Below are positions 20,723 through 32,546 of a stretch of 64,000 bases of DNA, piece after piece; the stretch's first letter is position 1; each line of letters begins with the position of its first letter. Location of the stretch: NCBI GenBank assembly GCA_032622095.1, contig CP136069.1, positions 49,710,760 to 49,774,759 on the forward strand, written 5' to 3'. The notes under the pieces were generated by a model. That model was not told the origin of the DNA. It worked only from the letters and a program-made list of their open reading frames with translations, and made no database searches. A program made the translations under genes and the position numbers. Source of the DNA: Siphonodentalium dalli. Its lineage: Eukaryota; Mollusca; Scaphopoda; Gadilida; Siphonodentaliidae.

Positions 20723-22645
20723 CTATTCAAATTCGAAGTCGTTAAGGGTATCTCTCTTTAGTGCTATATATTTCTCTAAGCGGTATCTCTCATCAAGTTC
20801 ACGTAGAAATGATTTCAGGGATAAGGTATCGGCGTCAAATTTGGTTTTGTATATGTAATATTTAAGCAATGTCAGAAATAACTTTTTGACACTGAAATGT
20901 TGCTGGCGGGGAAGGCCGAAAATTATATTGATACGAGTGAAAGAGATGTCCAGCTTGTGTTTATCCAGCCATTTATGTGTGTCATTTATGAATAGTTTTA
21001 CGGCAGAGCATTCATAGAATATGTGGACAATGTTCTCAGGTAAATTACACCGGTTACAGTAATCGTCTACAAATATTTTCATAAGAAATAGCAACCTTTT
21101 GGTTCCCAAAATACGTGTATTTATACGATATTGAAACCATTGTAATCTAGAGTCTCGCAGATAATTGAATGGCGATGATAATATACGAGACCATGAACTT
21201 GTGGTTATATTAGGTCCCAGATCTCTTTTCCATTTTGATACACACAGTGGGAATTGAGCCTTGTCTGAGATAAGAAGGTTGTAAACATCCTTACATCCAT
21301 GTTTACTTTTTGTTAGCAGGTGAATATTGTTTGGAATGAAGGGGGTCTCAGTGCTAGTGAGATCTTTTTTCGTCTGCTTTGATAAAATGCGGAGCTGCGT
21401 ATTGACACTTTGCAATGTAAAGAAATTGGTGTGTATGTCAAATTTGGCGGTGACACTTTCGAGTGTGTGCAGTTTATTTCCTGGCGTGATAAGATCGTTT
21501 ATAAACAAGATGCCCTTTTCCTTCCACTCGCTACTATTTAATGCGTCTTTATTCATTCGGAGTTCATCGTGGTTCCAAACAGTCTGAGTCACTAGGGGTG
21601 AATTATCGTTTGGCATATTTTTCAAGCAACCCTTTCAAGCCATAAGAACGTCGCACCAGAAAAGGTTCCCAGTTTTTGATAGAACAGTGTTGTTGTATTT
21701 TGAACCATAAGTCGCTAGTAAGGGATCTGAGATTCCTCGGGGTGTTATGCTCAACCATGGTGGTGACTTCGTGATACATCTGCGCATCCAGGTTATTTTG
21801 AGAGCATCGTTGAAATGTTTTATATTAATCATTTTTAGTCCGCCATATTCATAACCCCTGCAAAGTTGTGTACGACTGACCCTGTCGCGCGTATTGTTCC
21901 ATACAAATTTGAATAGAATTCTATTGATTTCGTCAAGGATATCTTGCTTTGGATTTGGGAGGGATTGGAGAAGATGGACTATATTTGGAATGAGAATAGA
22001 CTTGATAATTGTTATTCTACCGATGAGTGAAATATGTCTATGTTTCCATTTGTCTATTATCTTTTTCATGTTGTCGATCTTGTCTCTGAAATTAATTTCC
22101 GGTATTTCGGACATGTTGGTGCTGTATTTAATTCCGAGGGGTGTGAATGTATTCGAAACTTTAAGTTTGCATTCTGAAGGAACTGATGTGTTCCTTTTCT
22201 GAGATCCCAACCAGGCTATTTGGCATTTGTCTAGATTAGCCTTCAGGACCGACATAGTAGCAAATGCTTCAAGCACGGATAAAGATTCTCCGAGGCTGGC
22301 TTCGCTCCCATCTAGTACAAGTGTAGTGTCATCTGCATATTGGTTTATTTTGTACTCTCTCTCGTCAAGGGTAATACCTGTTATTTTCTTATTTCCTCTT
22401 ATCATTTCAGCGAATATCTCAGCGCATAAGAGAAAAATATACGGTGATAACGGGTCGCCTTGCCTACAGAAAAATGAAGACAAATTGCCATTATCTAAGA
22501 CGGCTGATTGAATATCATTGTAAAATGTTTTGATCCACCTTTTGATCGTTTCTCCATAATTATTTTTTTCTAAGCATTGCTCGTTGAAAGACTAGGAGAC
22601 CGTATCAAATGCTTTCTCGAAATCAATAAGTAGAAGCATACCAGA
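20723..22645 (-). pseudogene. L1/Tx1-like LINE reverse transcriptase, 5'-truncated
   Basis: Minus-strand coding starts abruptly near 22645 with LLIDFEKAFDTVS (RT motif A), followed by a TAG where a tryptophan is expected. It then has SFFCRQGDPLSPYIF (motif B), INQYADDTTLVL (catalytic YADD), LKANLDKCQIAWLGS, thumb-region helices and, after one TGA at 21635-21637 (also likely from a tryptophan codon), a C-terminal domain with YCNRCNLPENIVHIFYEC. RQGDPLSPYLF and YADDTT are characteristic of the L1/Tx1 group, distinct from the CR1-like LINE at 9761. The last residue is at 20723. Two nonsense changes and the missing 5' half make it inactive. Confidence 0.87.
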
Positions 22646-22675
22646 CGATCGTCAATTCATAGTATCAACGGAAGC

Positions 22676-22706
22676 CCACCCCCCCCCCCCCCCCCCCCCG
22701 CCCCCA
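22676..22706. repeat. Poly-C tract
   Basis: A run of about 20 C residues, broken once by G, just beyond the truncated 5' end of the LINE. Confidence 0.95.
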
Positions 22707-23453
22707 ACTCCGTGTGCAATAACGTGGTTGTGACTAAGTTCTTAATTTCCAAAATGTGTAACTTTAAAGACATGAAATCCGGGATAAACTTTTTTTTTAT
22801 AAATATAGTACTGCAACGGCGTGATCAATGTGGTAGTTATTTTGTTTTTTGTTGCATGATGTGGGTGTTAGGAGAAAAATCCCCTTTGATGTAGAAATAT
22901 GAATACAGGATTTTGCAAAGCAAGCTTCAACATGTTTTAAAAAAGAATAAACCATAGGAGATAGGACAATCATATACAATATGAATAGTAGTTTCCTATT
23001 TTGCATGACACCTTTTGCATGACACAATTTTCATGATCCATCTGTTACTATGCGCGTGTTTATTCCAGTAGTTTATGCATTCCGATTACCCTAGTTATTA
23101 TACAGTACTGGAACCAACGAAATGTTTGGTATTAGTTTGAATGGGTTCAATAGTACTTGCCTCCATGTGAGGTTCAGGCTTAAATAGTTGTTCCATTTAC
23201 GAATGAATGACGATGAAGGGTTTATATTTTCCATCCGTTCGGATTTTCGTCGGTTTTACAAAGAGACTGCATGCAAACCTGCGAGTTTGGGCATGTCCTC
23301 TTTGTCATTATGTCCACGGGCCACAGCCACGCATTTATGAGATATTGCCACGTTTTTTCTCAAATAGTCGTTTTCGAGAGTATGTGTCAAATTCGAGTGA
23401 TTCACGAAAAACAACATAAGCTGAAGGTTGGAATTCAAATTCCAAATCTCTTG
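22707..23453. other. Non-coding, nothing recognised
   Basis: Several short frames exist but none shows a domain. It ends at the putative promoter. Confidence 0.45.
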
Positions 23454-23681
23454 CACCAATCGGAAGACTGCGGGGGATTCCGGGAGACCCCGCACTATAC
23501 AGAACGTCACTGGTTAAATATAGATACATCCGCCATAGCCCAGCTATAAATATTTGCCGGGAGAAAAAGAGCAGATCAACAAATCCGTTTCATTAGTTAA
23601 CAGTGCAAGTTATCATTTTGTTCATATACGACTAAAGTCGAGGGTGGACACTTCTATCAACAACAGAACTATAGCGCCGTG
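23454..23681 (+). promoter_or_regulatory. Putative promoter and non-coding first exon (IL-17-like gene)
   Basis: In order: CACCAATCGG (CCAAT box, about 23456); GGGGGATTCC (23472-23481) and GGGAGACCCC (23482-23491), both fitting the kappaB consensus GGGRNNYYCC and lying end to end; TATAAATA (23545-23552); a probable start about 25-30 bp later; and a strong splice donor G|GTGAGTAAA at 23681/23682. No ATG-led frame of note lies in the inferred 100-bp exon. The next downstream acceptor next to a real coding exon in the same direction is at 28312, before the IL-17-like ATG. Linking the two is inference. NF-kappaB control of IL-17-type genes is known in animals. Confidence 0.5.
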
Positions 23682-23689
23682 GTGAGTAA

Positions 23690-24295
23690 ACCAATTTTAT
23701 TTTCTGATATATTTTATCCCTTTCGTTGCTGAATGGATTCGCCCATTCAATTGCAAACATATCTCTTGGAATAGTGTATTATTTATTTTGGTAGTGTCAA
23801 CCTGATATAGCATTTGAATTCGGTCAAGTGGGAGGAAGTTTCAGATAAATCTTGAATGGCTGTTTCGTGACTGGTTGTCATTTAGATTAACAAACGTTGC
23901 TCAAGTAGACTAACACAAGTGGTATGGAATAATGCTGGATAATCGGCTGGTTGACAGACCAATCTGGAAATAGTTCGAAAATATGGAATTTCGTGTATCC
24001 TGCACAATGACATAGGTTTGCAGATGTTAGCAATTTATAAAACAATATTTCCAATTGCAGCCTGCATGGTTAATATCCTCGCTATGTATTTATTTTGTCA
24101 AAATATGTCAACTCTAGTTGAATTGGAGTAATAACAACTAATATATCATGGATATGTCAACAAACTGTCAACAGTAACTTGAAAGTCAAGATTGAGTTAA
24201 CTGTCCTGATATGTTCTCAGCTTTAAATGTATTGTATTTTAATAGCCAAAAACATATGTTCGGTTCATGTAATAGCTTGCAGGGGAAATACTGTA
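23690..24295. other. Non-coding, possible first intron of the IL-17-like gene
   Basis: No gene was recognised. If the proposed first exon is correct this belongs to a 4.6-kb intron that also holds the repeats up to 28312. Confidence 0.35.
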
Positions 24296-24760
24296 ATATG
24301 TGACCCGCCATATCAAATTCAGTCGTAAGTCGGGATTGTTTTACCCTGTGCCAATGCATTCTCTTATATATGCGAGTCGACCATAGGTCGCCTCGCATAT
24401 ATAAGAGAATGCATTGGCCTAACAATTTTTTACAATTTTAATAATGTTTTCTTGTATTCTTTAACAATTTTATAATTTCACCCATAGAGATCCCCAGACA
24501 AACATGAGCAGACGAAACTCTTCTATATGCTTCTATATATGTGTGGGGCTCCCTGCAGGGTAATGGATGTTTTTTATTGTATGTCCTAAACATTGTAAGA
24601 AACATTTATTTTAAAAAAATGATAAAAAAATTGTTAGGCCAATGCATTCTCTTATATATGCGAGGCGACCTATGGTCGACTCGCATATATAAGAGAATGC
24701 ATTGGCACAGGGTAAAACAATCCCGACTTACGACTGGATTTGATATGGCGGGTCACATAT
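24296..24760. mobile_element. Double-hairpin MITE, 465 bp
   Basis: Outer inverted repeats begin ATATGTGACCCGCC and extend through CCCTGTGCCAATGC. Each arm itself contains a second palindrome: AATGCATTCTCTTATATATG, GCGAG and complement, with about 32-bp arms around GTCGACCATAGGTC (about 24353-24418 and 24641-24706). So each end can form its own cruciform. The inner double-hairpin block is repeated at 48053-48267, and half-copies occur at about 29157, 32202 and 51172. Confidence 0.85.
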
Positions 24761-25007
24761 ATCACTGTATGTGTAGGGGATATGCTGGGATATGTATGAT
24801 GAGTACGTTTTTTTATATTGGATACGTTTTCCTCATACTCGTATTTTAGAATATCCGTTTAGCCTGATTCAGCAGTGTGGAATTTGACATTTTGCAAACT
24901 ATCACCACACACTGACCTGCCTGCATAAACCATTTCTTTCAATTAAAACAGCTTCTGAAACAGGTTAAACAACCTAATATGTTAGTATATGTTAGTCTAT
25001 ATTATGT

Positions 25008-25735
25008 GTCGTTTATAACCAATACTTTATTTCTACAAAATCGTTTATATATTAATATAACATTACATGTTATAATTAAAATGTGTTGTTGTAACTGGGG
25101 TTTGGAAGCCTGAGGACATCTTAAACCACGCTTCCGGTGTCTACGGATCCGGTCTTCCATCACATGAATCATGATTTGGTCCTATTAGAATCATGCAGAA
25201 AAGTGTGTGTTGTTATCATAAATATGTATTTTTTTCGACCAAAACATGTTCGCGGGAGCGGTAGCTAAAATCCAATATATGGCAAACCGTTCACAATTTT
25301 CTGTCAAATTCTTTCTACATGTGATGTCCAGATAACAATGAGCCATGTGAATACTATATTTGGTCATGTGTTGTTTATAACACATATTTTAGTACTATGA
25401 AATCGATGTTAATGCATGTAGAATTACCTGTTATCAATAAAATATGTTGTTGTTGTGGCTGTGGGTCTGAGCCTGAACACACCTGTAATCAATTAAATGG
25501 TATATCTGGACAAACCTTTCAGTACAATATTTATATTAGGTCACATTAAGATCAATTAGAGAATGTTGTGTAAAGTCGTTATCAAAAATATGTAATTTTT
25601 CTACAAAAAACGTGTTTGGGGATGGTTAGCTAAAATTCAGTATCTCGCATACCGTTCAAAATTTCTGATAACTTCTTTCTACATATGCTTGTCAGATAAC
25701 TGCTACACCATACGAATTAAATATTTCGGCATTAT
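25008..25735. repeat. Diverged 365-bp tandem duplication
   Basis: Two copies (about 25008-25371 and 25372-25735) share an ordered set of segments: GTTTATAAC..., TGTTGTTGT, CACATGAAT/CACATTAAGATCA, TTATCAWAAATATGTA, TTAGCTAAAATYCA, TTTCTTTCTACAT. No coding content. Confidence 0.75.
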
Positions 25736-26000
25736 TGCAATACCCGTATGAATGATAATGTTTTAAAACAAATATTTTTGTGAAAAAGAACGATTGTTCA
25801 GCAAAAAAAAATGTTTCGGCTCCAAATGGCAGGAAAATCCAAATTAATCAACACTATTTGCATATCAAGTAAATATATGATATGAGGTACTAATTTTATC
25901 ACCAACAATGTTGGCAAATAAGCTATTACATAGCCGTTACTTTTCAATATCATTATCGTAAACAGTATATATTTCTCCTTCAAACAAATTGGGTTTCAAC

Positions 26001-27174
26001 CAGTGTTCGCGCTGGACCGAAAAAAAGTTTAGCCAAAAGTTTAGCCAAATGAAAATTTTATTAGCCAAATGAAAAAAACTTTAGCCAAATGTTTTTTGGC
26101 CAAATTAAAAAACACTTTGGCCAAATTAAATCATCGTTTTCTGATCGGTTCACAATTAATGACTAAATCGTAAAATCTAACAGACACAGGTAAAATACAC
26201 AATAATTTAAATAATTTTGATGAACTAGAAATATTTTTATATATATAATTTATTAAAAATTTATTAATCTTTATGTGAAAGAGTGAATTGGGGGGGGGGG
26301 GGGGTAACCCGGGATTGTCCTTTTTAATGTCATTTTTTTCCTTTTTTAATATCAACATCTTTTTTAAATCATTAAATATTTATCCTTGCGAAAATATATA
26401 AGTGACATCTGGAAACTAATAACTTAATATTGTTACGCCATTATCAAATTACAATCTGTCATAAAAGCATGCATATTATTTTGACTCTATCGGTATATTG
26501 ACGACAAATAGCCACAAAATATGTCGTGATTCACATTTGGCTGATTAAGCTATTGTCTTACACTTGGTGCTCATAAACCTCGACCGTCATAAATACAATG
26601 TCATCATAAACATGCATTGTACAGGCGCGCCGTGAGTGACCAGACAGACAATGGGCTGAATGGGGGATTAGGGGATTAAATGTAAAAATTAATAATGACC
26701 CTTTGCTGCTTCGTGCAGAGTGACGTAATATTTCTCCAGATTAAAACAGCCTGTTACGAACAAATTGCTTATATACCGGCGTCAATGCACTTTACAAAAC
26801 ATTGCTTTCTTCACATTGTTATAACTCAACCACGGTCGGTTTAATGTCCATGCGTCTTTGAATGTCCGTCTTGTGAAAACTAAAGATGATTGCATATCAC
26901 TTTGTGATCGCTTGGTTGATAGAGTTGTCGATCGGGTTTCCCTTTGTACGATATTTCATAAGTACGAAAATAATGAAATACTTTCGTCACCTAACTTCGT
27001 CTTGAATGTCGATCTATTGAGCGCTTTTATTAATTAGCTTTCTGGCTCCATGCTTTGTCTCCATTTGGGTTCAAAAAAAGTTCAAAAAAAGTTTAGCCAA
27101 ATGAAATTTGTTATTAGCCAAATTCGAAAAAGATTAGCCATTGGCTAATTTGGCTACCGATAGCGCGAACACTG
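26001..27174. mobile_element. hAT-like element with 8-bp target duplication
   Basis: Ends CAGTGTTCGCGCT and AGCGCGAACACTG are inverted repeats, and GTTTCAAC lies directly on both sides (25993-26000 and 27175-27182). An 8-bp duplication and CAGNG ends are hAT features. Multiple TTTAGCCAAAT motifs sit inside both ends (26027-26110 and 27085-27155), probably transposase sites. The interior is AT-rich, has a poly-G run near 26290 and encodes no transposase. Confidence 0.88.
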
Positions 27175-27227
27175 GTTTCAACTTGTTCTATACCGTGGGT
27201 AGGGTTGCACGACCACTTTTGGCATTT

Positions 27228-27360
27228 GACCGCTGCACTACAGTAGCGATGGCATAGTAGGTGTGACAATTTATTAGGGTGGAGTTTGATGACAATTTGT
27301 CGTCATAATTCTGTGTCATAGCTAGCCATGTTGCCCGCTGAGTTTCCGCACAAGTTAGGG
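27228..27360. mobile_element. Solo Harbinger terminal repeat, diverged
   Basis: The segment GATGGCATAGTAGGTGTGAC and what follows (up to CCATGTTGCCCGC) matches the first 130 bp of the Harbinger element at 42722. No partner terminus was found, so it is a relic or a MITE with one end lost. Confidence 0.7.
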
Positions 27361-28312
27361 GTTACCAGTGCCGTTTCCCATCGAGCTATCGACTTGGGAC
27401 TTTGTTACATACAAGTCTATTCTGCGCGATAATGCGTGTCCCATCTCGCGCGATCGCTCGGACCCCTGGGGGAGGTGCGGTCGGCTTTCAGTAGGACCCC
27501 ACACAAGTAAAATAGCCGATGTCGGATTACAACGACACAATTCTAATTTGTCGCTCATAGTTTATGTTAGTGCATGGTGCACTCTTATCTGTTCTGAAGT
27601 ATTTTCGGTGTTAATAGTAATCGTAGTATGTGTGTAAGGATCAGGGGACCCCACTTGACATGACCCGCACCACATGTTTACCATGAGAACAAGCAACTTG
27701 AAATTATTTGCTGTAAAATATGTATTTTTTTAGAGCAAACATAATTGGTTGAATTCACTTACCTGATTACTTTTATTTGCTGATTGGGTAATAATTTTAG
27801 TGGAACAATAGCCGATTTGATCATTGTTGGAAAATTTAGTCCGAGCACATGTTTACAGTGAATCAGGAGACCAGAAAGTTTGCAGTAAAAAATTTCAAGG
27901 TCAATTTCTTGTTTTTGTTATGCCATTGCCATATACAATGTTATTGTTATGCCATTGCCATTATACAATGTTATTTCTGCATCTTTAACAGATGTGTTAT
28001 TTACTTATGTGCAATTAATTGTAAATTTTACAAACTTGGTTCCAGTTTTATACCAGTTGAGGTCCATTGACAATTTGTAATATAATATACGCGTGGATAT
28101 AGCGACAATGGCAAATTAATCGCTTTCCACGCTGCTGCTCCTTATACAAGTCAATTCAACTTTAATATGTTTGTACTTCCCCTTATGCAGGTTGAATTAT
28201 ATACAATGATGTTGTAAATTATTTACGTTCTACTATGCATGCACACTGGCCGCGTGTGCATGAGAGTAATCTTACCACAGTGTTTATTTTGTATTCTTTA
28301 ATTTTTTCGCAG
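27361..28312. other. Non-coding region upstream of the IL-17-like exon
   Basis: No gene was recognised. It ends in a pyrimidine-rich tract and acceptor (TTTTTTCGCAG, 28302-28312) eight bases before the IL-17-like ATG. Confidence 0.45.
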
Positions 28313-28319
28313 TTCAAAG

Positions 28320-28937
28320 ATGAATATGAAGAAGATGATTTTTGGCGCGATCGCTGCCATAACCTGCTGTGTGATTAGTGACATACTTGTAGCTGCTGCT
28401 CCCATTTGCAATGAACCAACCGACTTAAATGTACGTTACAAAGAATTAATAGGCGGTATGGACGATACCCAATTTTTATTCCCAGCGAGCCATGCTCATT
28501 TCGAGAATATCACAACCAAAGAAAGTGTGGAACATTTGATAACCCAGAGCCAAGATACCAAGGATGGTGAATGTCCAAATTTCATGCGGGCCGGAAAAGA
28601 TGACAAAGTATACGTGCTGTCGTCCTGTCGTTGGTTCTACACAGTGAACATCGGCCAGAACAGGTTCCCGAGTCACATAGCTGAGGCATCGAGATCGGAT
28701 CGTTGTACAAGTTGCATAGGTGGTAATTCTAACGTGACGTGTGAGGTGATCAGAGTGGAGTTGCCGATCTTACGCAGAATGAATGTCCCATGTGACAATG
28801 GGTTTTACAGATATGAGCGCACCACAAAGTCGATTAGGGTGGGTTATACATGTGCACGCAAACGACAGGCGATAACTAACCAAACAACACAAGCACCCTG
28901 TACCGTTAACGTGAACGACGGACCGCCATCGGATTAA
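28320..28937 (+). CDS. Secreted IL-17-like cytokine
   Basis: A 205-residue protein in one exon. Residues 1-27 form a signal peptide (hydrophobic IFGAIAAITCCVI, likely cut after AAA). The mature part has a CRW at 103-105 where family members have CPW, then RFPSHIAEA (115-123), CTSC (129-132), VELPILRRM (146-154), CDNGFYRYE (158-166) and VGYTCARKR (174-182). This order (W..., R-x-P-x-x-I-x-E-A, C-x-x-C, LRR, Y-x-Y, VG-x-TC-x-R) is the IL-17 cystine-knot fold. Putative N-glycosylation sites are at 63, 138 and 187. A splice acceptor ends at 28312, so an upstream non-coding exon is expected. ATTAAATAAA at about 29028-29037 is the probable poly(A) signal. It is probably a ligand for IL-17 receptors in innate immunity; no receptor gene is here. 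It is the clearest host gene in the window. Confidence 0.8.
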   Translation: MNMKKMIFGAIAAITCCVISDILVAAAPICNEPTDLNVRYKELIGGMDDTQFLFPASHAHFENITTKESVEHLITQSQDTKDGECPNFMRAGKDDKVYVLSSCRWFYTVNIGQNRFPSHIAEASRSDRCTSCIGGNSNVTCEVIRVELPILRRMNVPCDNGFYRYERTTKSIRVGYTCARKRQAITNQTTQAPCTVNVNDGPPSD

Positions 28938-29264
28938 TAACATTACATGCAAGTATTGTGGACAATATGCAAGTATTGCATATATTAAGTAGGTCATATT
29001 GACCGATTATGCTTTGTGATAAGATGAAAATTAAATAAACACGGATAATTTAGGCTTTGCTATATTATATATGAACACAATCATGTATAGTCGTGTATAT
29101 CCACCTTCAATATAGTCATTTAATAATATAACAGAGCAGCATTAAAGATCACATGCCAGTGCATTCTCTTATATATACGACAGACGTAAATTATTGGATA
29201 TTTGTTAGCTAGGGAACTGTAATATAGAGCGCTCTTTATTATTCAACCGTATTGATCACTTTAA

Positions 29265-29489
29265 ATGGGGACTGTACAATAAATCCGACCATTTTTGGGA
29301 CCATCTCCTTTTATATTCAACAGAAAATATGCAACAAATGAATGAATTTGAGCCATGGATTAGTGCAAAATACAATCATGTGGTCTATGAGCGATACACA
29401 ACATGGTAATTATAATGAAAATTAGTTTATGACTCGAGTATAAAAACAGATAATCCCATAACTGGCCGGATTTAGTGTACATTACCGCT
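29265..29489. mobile_element. TTAA-flanked MITE, GGGACTGTAC family, copy 1
   Basis: A 225-bp element with inverted ends AAATGGGGACTGTAC / GTGTACATTACCGCTT, flanked by TTAA at 29261-29264 and 29490-29493. TTAA duplication is the piggyBac hallmark, though other superfamilies also use it. Related copies are at 30820, 32322, 33380 and 35091. Confidence 0.82.
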
Positions 29490-29789
29490 TTAATATAGTT
29501 AAAAGGCTGAAAGTGTTTCATATTTTTCAATATTTGAAATGTATACTAATATTGTATCTATATCTTAATACGATCATAAAATGGTTCCAGTGAATATGCG
29601 CCTGTTCAGTTGTTAGAGTAGCACCACTGTATGTAGACGACTCTGTCGATAAACATGTAAATATCTAACATATTTATTGCATTTAATGCGCGTTTTCTCC
29701 TAATTCGCACATGATTGCAACGCTACATGTTCTTAATCGAGGTTCACGATTAGAAAGTGATTCATTATAGTTCAAAATGAGTTTTTGAG

Positions 29790-30146
29790 GCACGTATGGT
29801 CTTCGCGTTTTGGTATTGCTGTTAAAATAGTCCATTCCGTTAAAATCGCCATAAGCAAAAATAATATTAAAATATAGACAGATTTTGTTCTTATACCAAT
29901 CATAAATATCGCGTAAATAGTATGGTATTGTCAAGTTCGTATGCTTTGTTGTGTAGACAAAAGCCATACATGTTACATGTTTACATAACACAACATACGA
30001 ACTGGACAATAACATATTATTTACGCGATATTTACGATTGGTTTAAAAACAATCAATGTCTATGTTTTAATATTCGTTCTGTTTCTGAAAGTTTTAACGG
30101 GTGTGACTATTTTAACAGCATACCCACCGCGAATGACATCAGTGCC
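29790..30146. repeat. Large hairpin with about 170-bp arms
   Basis: The left arm (about 29790-29968) and right arm (about 29978-30146) are inverted copies around a short ACATG-rich spacer: for example CATACGAACT on the right against AGTTCGTATG on the left, and ATTTACGCGATATTTA against TAAATATCGCGTAAAT. Long frames on both strands here are by-products of the inverted repeat. Confidence 0.85.
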
Positions 30147-30637
30147 CAGGGTCCGCGCTGGACCAAAATTTACTTTTGCCAAATAATTTGCCAGATTAAA
30201 ATAATTTTTGCCAAATTCTTTTATAATTGGCCAAACGCTATCTCTGATAGTATAATTTTCTGCAACATTGAGTCTTATTTTGTGTTTTATCATACAACAA
30301 TATACCAATCACCAAACAATAAAATTGTAGAATGGTGCTTTATCAGAAAGGCACATTACAAGAGGATTAGCTATGTAAACAGCACCACCACACTAAATAC
30401 GGATAATCCCAACTGCATCTTAAAGGAGTTAACTTTTCTTAGAACTTATAAAACACCACAAATGTAATTATATGCGAGAGTTTCCTGAAATGAATGGTAT
30501 TGATTGGCCAATATTGTTCAACTATCTTGAGGAATTAAAAAGTGACTTGCCAAAACTTTTGCCAAATGAAAATATTTTTTGCCACATGTGAATTTTTTTG
30601 CCATTGGCAAATTTGGCAAGTATCAGCGCGAACCCTG
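30147..30637. mobile_element. hAT MITE, 491 bp, with 8-bp target duplication
   Basis: Ends CAGGGTCCGCGCTG and CAGCGCGAACCCTG; TCAGTGCC flanks both sides (30139-30146 and 30638-30645). TTTTGCCAAA motifs are repeated near both ends. The paralogous place in duplication copy 2 (33206-33213) has a single TCAGTGCC and no insert, which is an empty site. Confidence 0.93.
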
Positions 30638-30819
30638 TCAGTGCCTTTACTCGGAAGGGTGATAACCCAGTAGAGAACGTACTTTGGAATAAATACATGA
30701 AATTTGGTTGAAACAGTTTACAACAACAACAGTTATCAACTTTACTTACTTTAGTCGTATATCAGTCAAATTCAGCTATTTTGTGGGTGGGCTTGACGGA
30801 GGTTTGGACCTTTCTTTAA

Positions 30820-31116
30820 AGGGGTACTGTACACAAACTCCGGCCATTTTTGGGACCATCTACTTTTATATTCAACAGAACATATGCAACAAATGAATGA
30901 ATTTGGGCCACGGACGAGTGCAAAATATATTAATGTGCTCTATATATATGAACGATGCAAACAACATGGTAATTATAATGAAAATGAATTTATGACTCCA
31001 GTGTTGAAATTTTGTTTAATTTCTGAATATTTCCGTTATTTAGTCAATATAAGTATTCCAAAAGACAGTAGAGTTAGTAGTGGCTATATAGTTGGCTCCG
31101 GTTATCCCCTTTGCGA
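30820..31116. mobile_element. TTAA-flanked MITE, GGGACTGTAC family, copy 2
   Basis: Starts AGGGGTACTGTACAC, ends GGTTATCCCCTTTGCGA; TTAA at 30816-30819 and 31117-31120. Confidence 0.8.
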
Positions 31117-31864
31117 TTAAATTCAGAATATTCTTTTTGAAATATATTCCTAAAGTTGAGTAGCACGTGTTACTCAGATTGAATACCAATCGCTATCTAA
31201 TTGTGAAGCCCGTTTATATATTGTTTTATATATAATCCTTGGTGATTTGGCTGATGATTTACTGGAGCTTCCTGACATCAAATTAAAAATCCATGGTCAA
31301 ATTTGTCAACAAATTAGTCAAACTTTTCCAGGGTTATTGGCACCATACCACGAACATGTAAAAACTAAATACTTTTAATCACCATTATTGGCCAGTGTTT
31401 GGCACGACATGCATCACGAAAATCCACAAAAGCATCCACCAGTTTTACGTTGCAACGAGTACAAAGGGTTATAAATGTTAACGATCTTTGTAATCTATCG
31501 ACTACTTAACGTATGGTGGTGAACATAAAGGCTTTTTATCAGGAAGGACCATTGGAGTTTTCCCGAAGCTGATAATCATTCAAAACATAATAAATTTTCC
31601 TATGTTGAAAGTCGAGTCGGTATATGACATCAGAACTTCATATTGATGGGTTCATTGACAAGATCTAATTATTTTCTGGTATAGCAAACGTATTAATGGT
31701 ATATTGCTATAATGGTGACAAATCTAACCGATGGTACTTAACTTCAATCATGCTTATATTGAAACTATAATCCATGTTCCATTACCATTGTCGAATTCCA
31801 GCATATCTTAAAGATTATTTATCTCTTCCCGGCACCACTTCCAACAACAACAACAACAACTACA

Positions 31865-31869
31865 ACTAA

Positions 31870-31926
<57 letters not shown>
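31865..31926. repeat. (ACT)n microsatellite
   Basis: About 17 ACT triplets at the junction of the two segmental copies. Poly-valine reading on the other strand is an artefact. Confidence 0.95.
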
Positions 31927-31928
<2 letters not shown>

Positions 31929-32321
31929 TTGCGGACAATATGCAGGTATTGCATATATGAAGTAGGTCATATTGACCGATTATGCTTTGTGATAAGATGA
32001 ACATTAAATAAATACAGATAATTTAGCCTTTGCTATATTATATATGAACACATGTATATACGTGTATATCCACCTTCACTATAGTCATTCATAACAGTGC
32101 TAGTATAGTGTTTCGGTATGGCTATGACGGGTCACATGTAGCTATAAATAATTAACCATTTCATGACGGAGCTGTGCTGGTGTAGCATTAAAGATCACAT
32201 GCCAGTGCATTCTCTTACATATGCGACAGAGGTAAATTGTTGGATATTTGTTAGCTAGGGAACTATAATATAGAGCGCTCTTTATTATTCAACCGTATTG
32301 ATCTTAGTGTGATCACTTTAA

Positions 32322-32546
32322 ATGGGGACTGTACACTAAATCCGACCATTTGTGGGACCATCTCCTTTTATAATCAACAGTGTATATGCAACAAATTAAT
32401 GGATTTGAGCAATGGATTAGTGCAAAATACATTCATGTGCTCTATGAGCGATATACCACATGGTAATTATATTGAAAATTAGTTTATGACTCGAGTATAA
32501 AAACAGATGATCCCATATCTGGCCGGATTTAGTGTACATTACTGAT
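32322..32546. mobile_element. TTAA-flanked MITE, GGGACTGTAC family, copy 3
   Basis: Duplicate of the copy at 29265, flanked by TTAA (32318-32321 and 32547-32550). Confidence 0.8.

Larger units (their letters stand above)
28954..31860. repeat. Tandem segmental duplication, copy 1
   Basis: It begins in the 3' UTR of the IL-17-like gene (TATTGTGGACAATATGCA) and ends with CTTCCAACAACAACAAC. The same order of sequence, including the poly(A) signal region, two TTAA MITEs and a large hairpin, repeats from 31927. Copy 1 alone holds a hAT MITE (30147-30637). Confidence 0.9.

Noticed and set aside
24186-24849. Related frames with LLGQCILLYMRGDLWSTRIY on both strands
   Set aside because: Generated by the inverted arms of the double-hairpin MITE; the same peptide-like strings occur at its other copies.
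28476-28997. Minus-strand frames over the IL-17-like exon
   Set aside because: Antisense shadows of the real coding exon.
29683-30467. Two similar proteins on opposite strands
   Set aside because: The frames arise because a 170-bp inverted repeat reads alike on both strands; the second also runs into the hAT MITE.
31819-32004. Poly-valine protein
   Set aside because: Antisense translation of the (ACT)n microsatellite.
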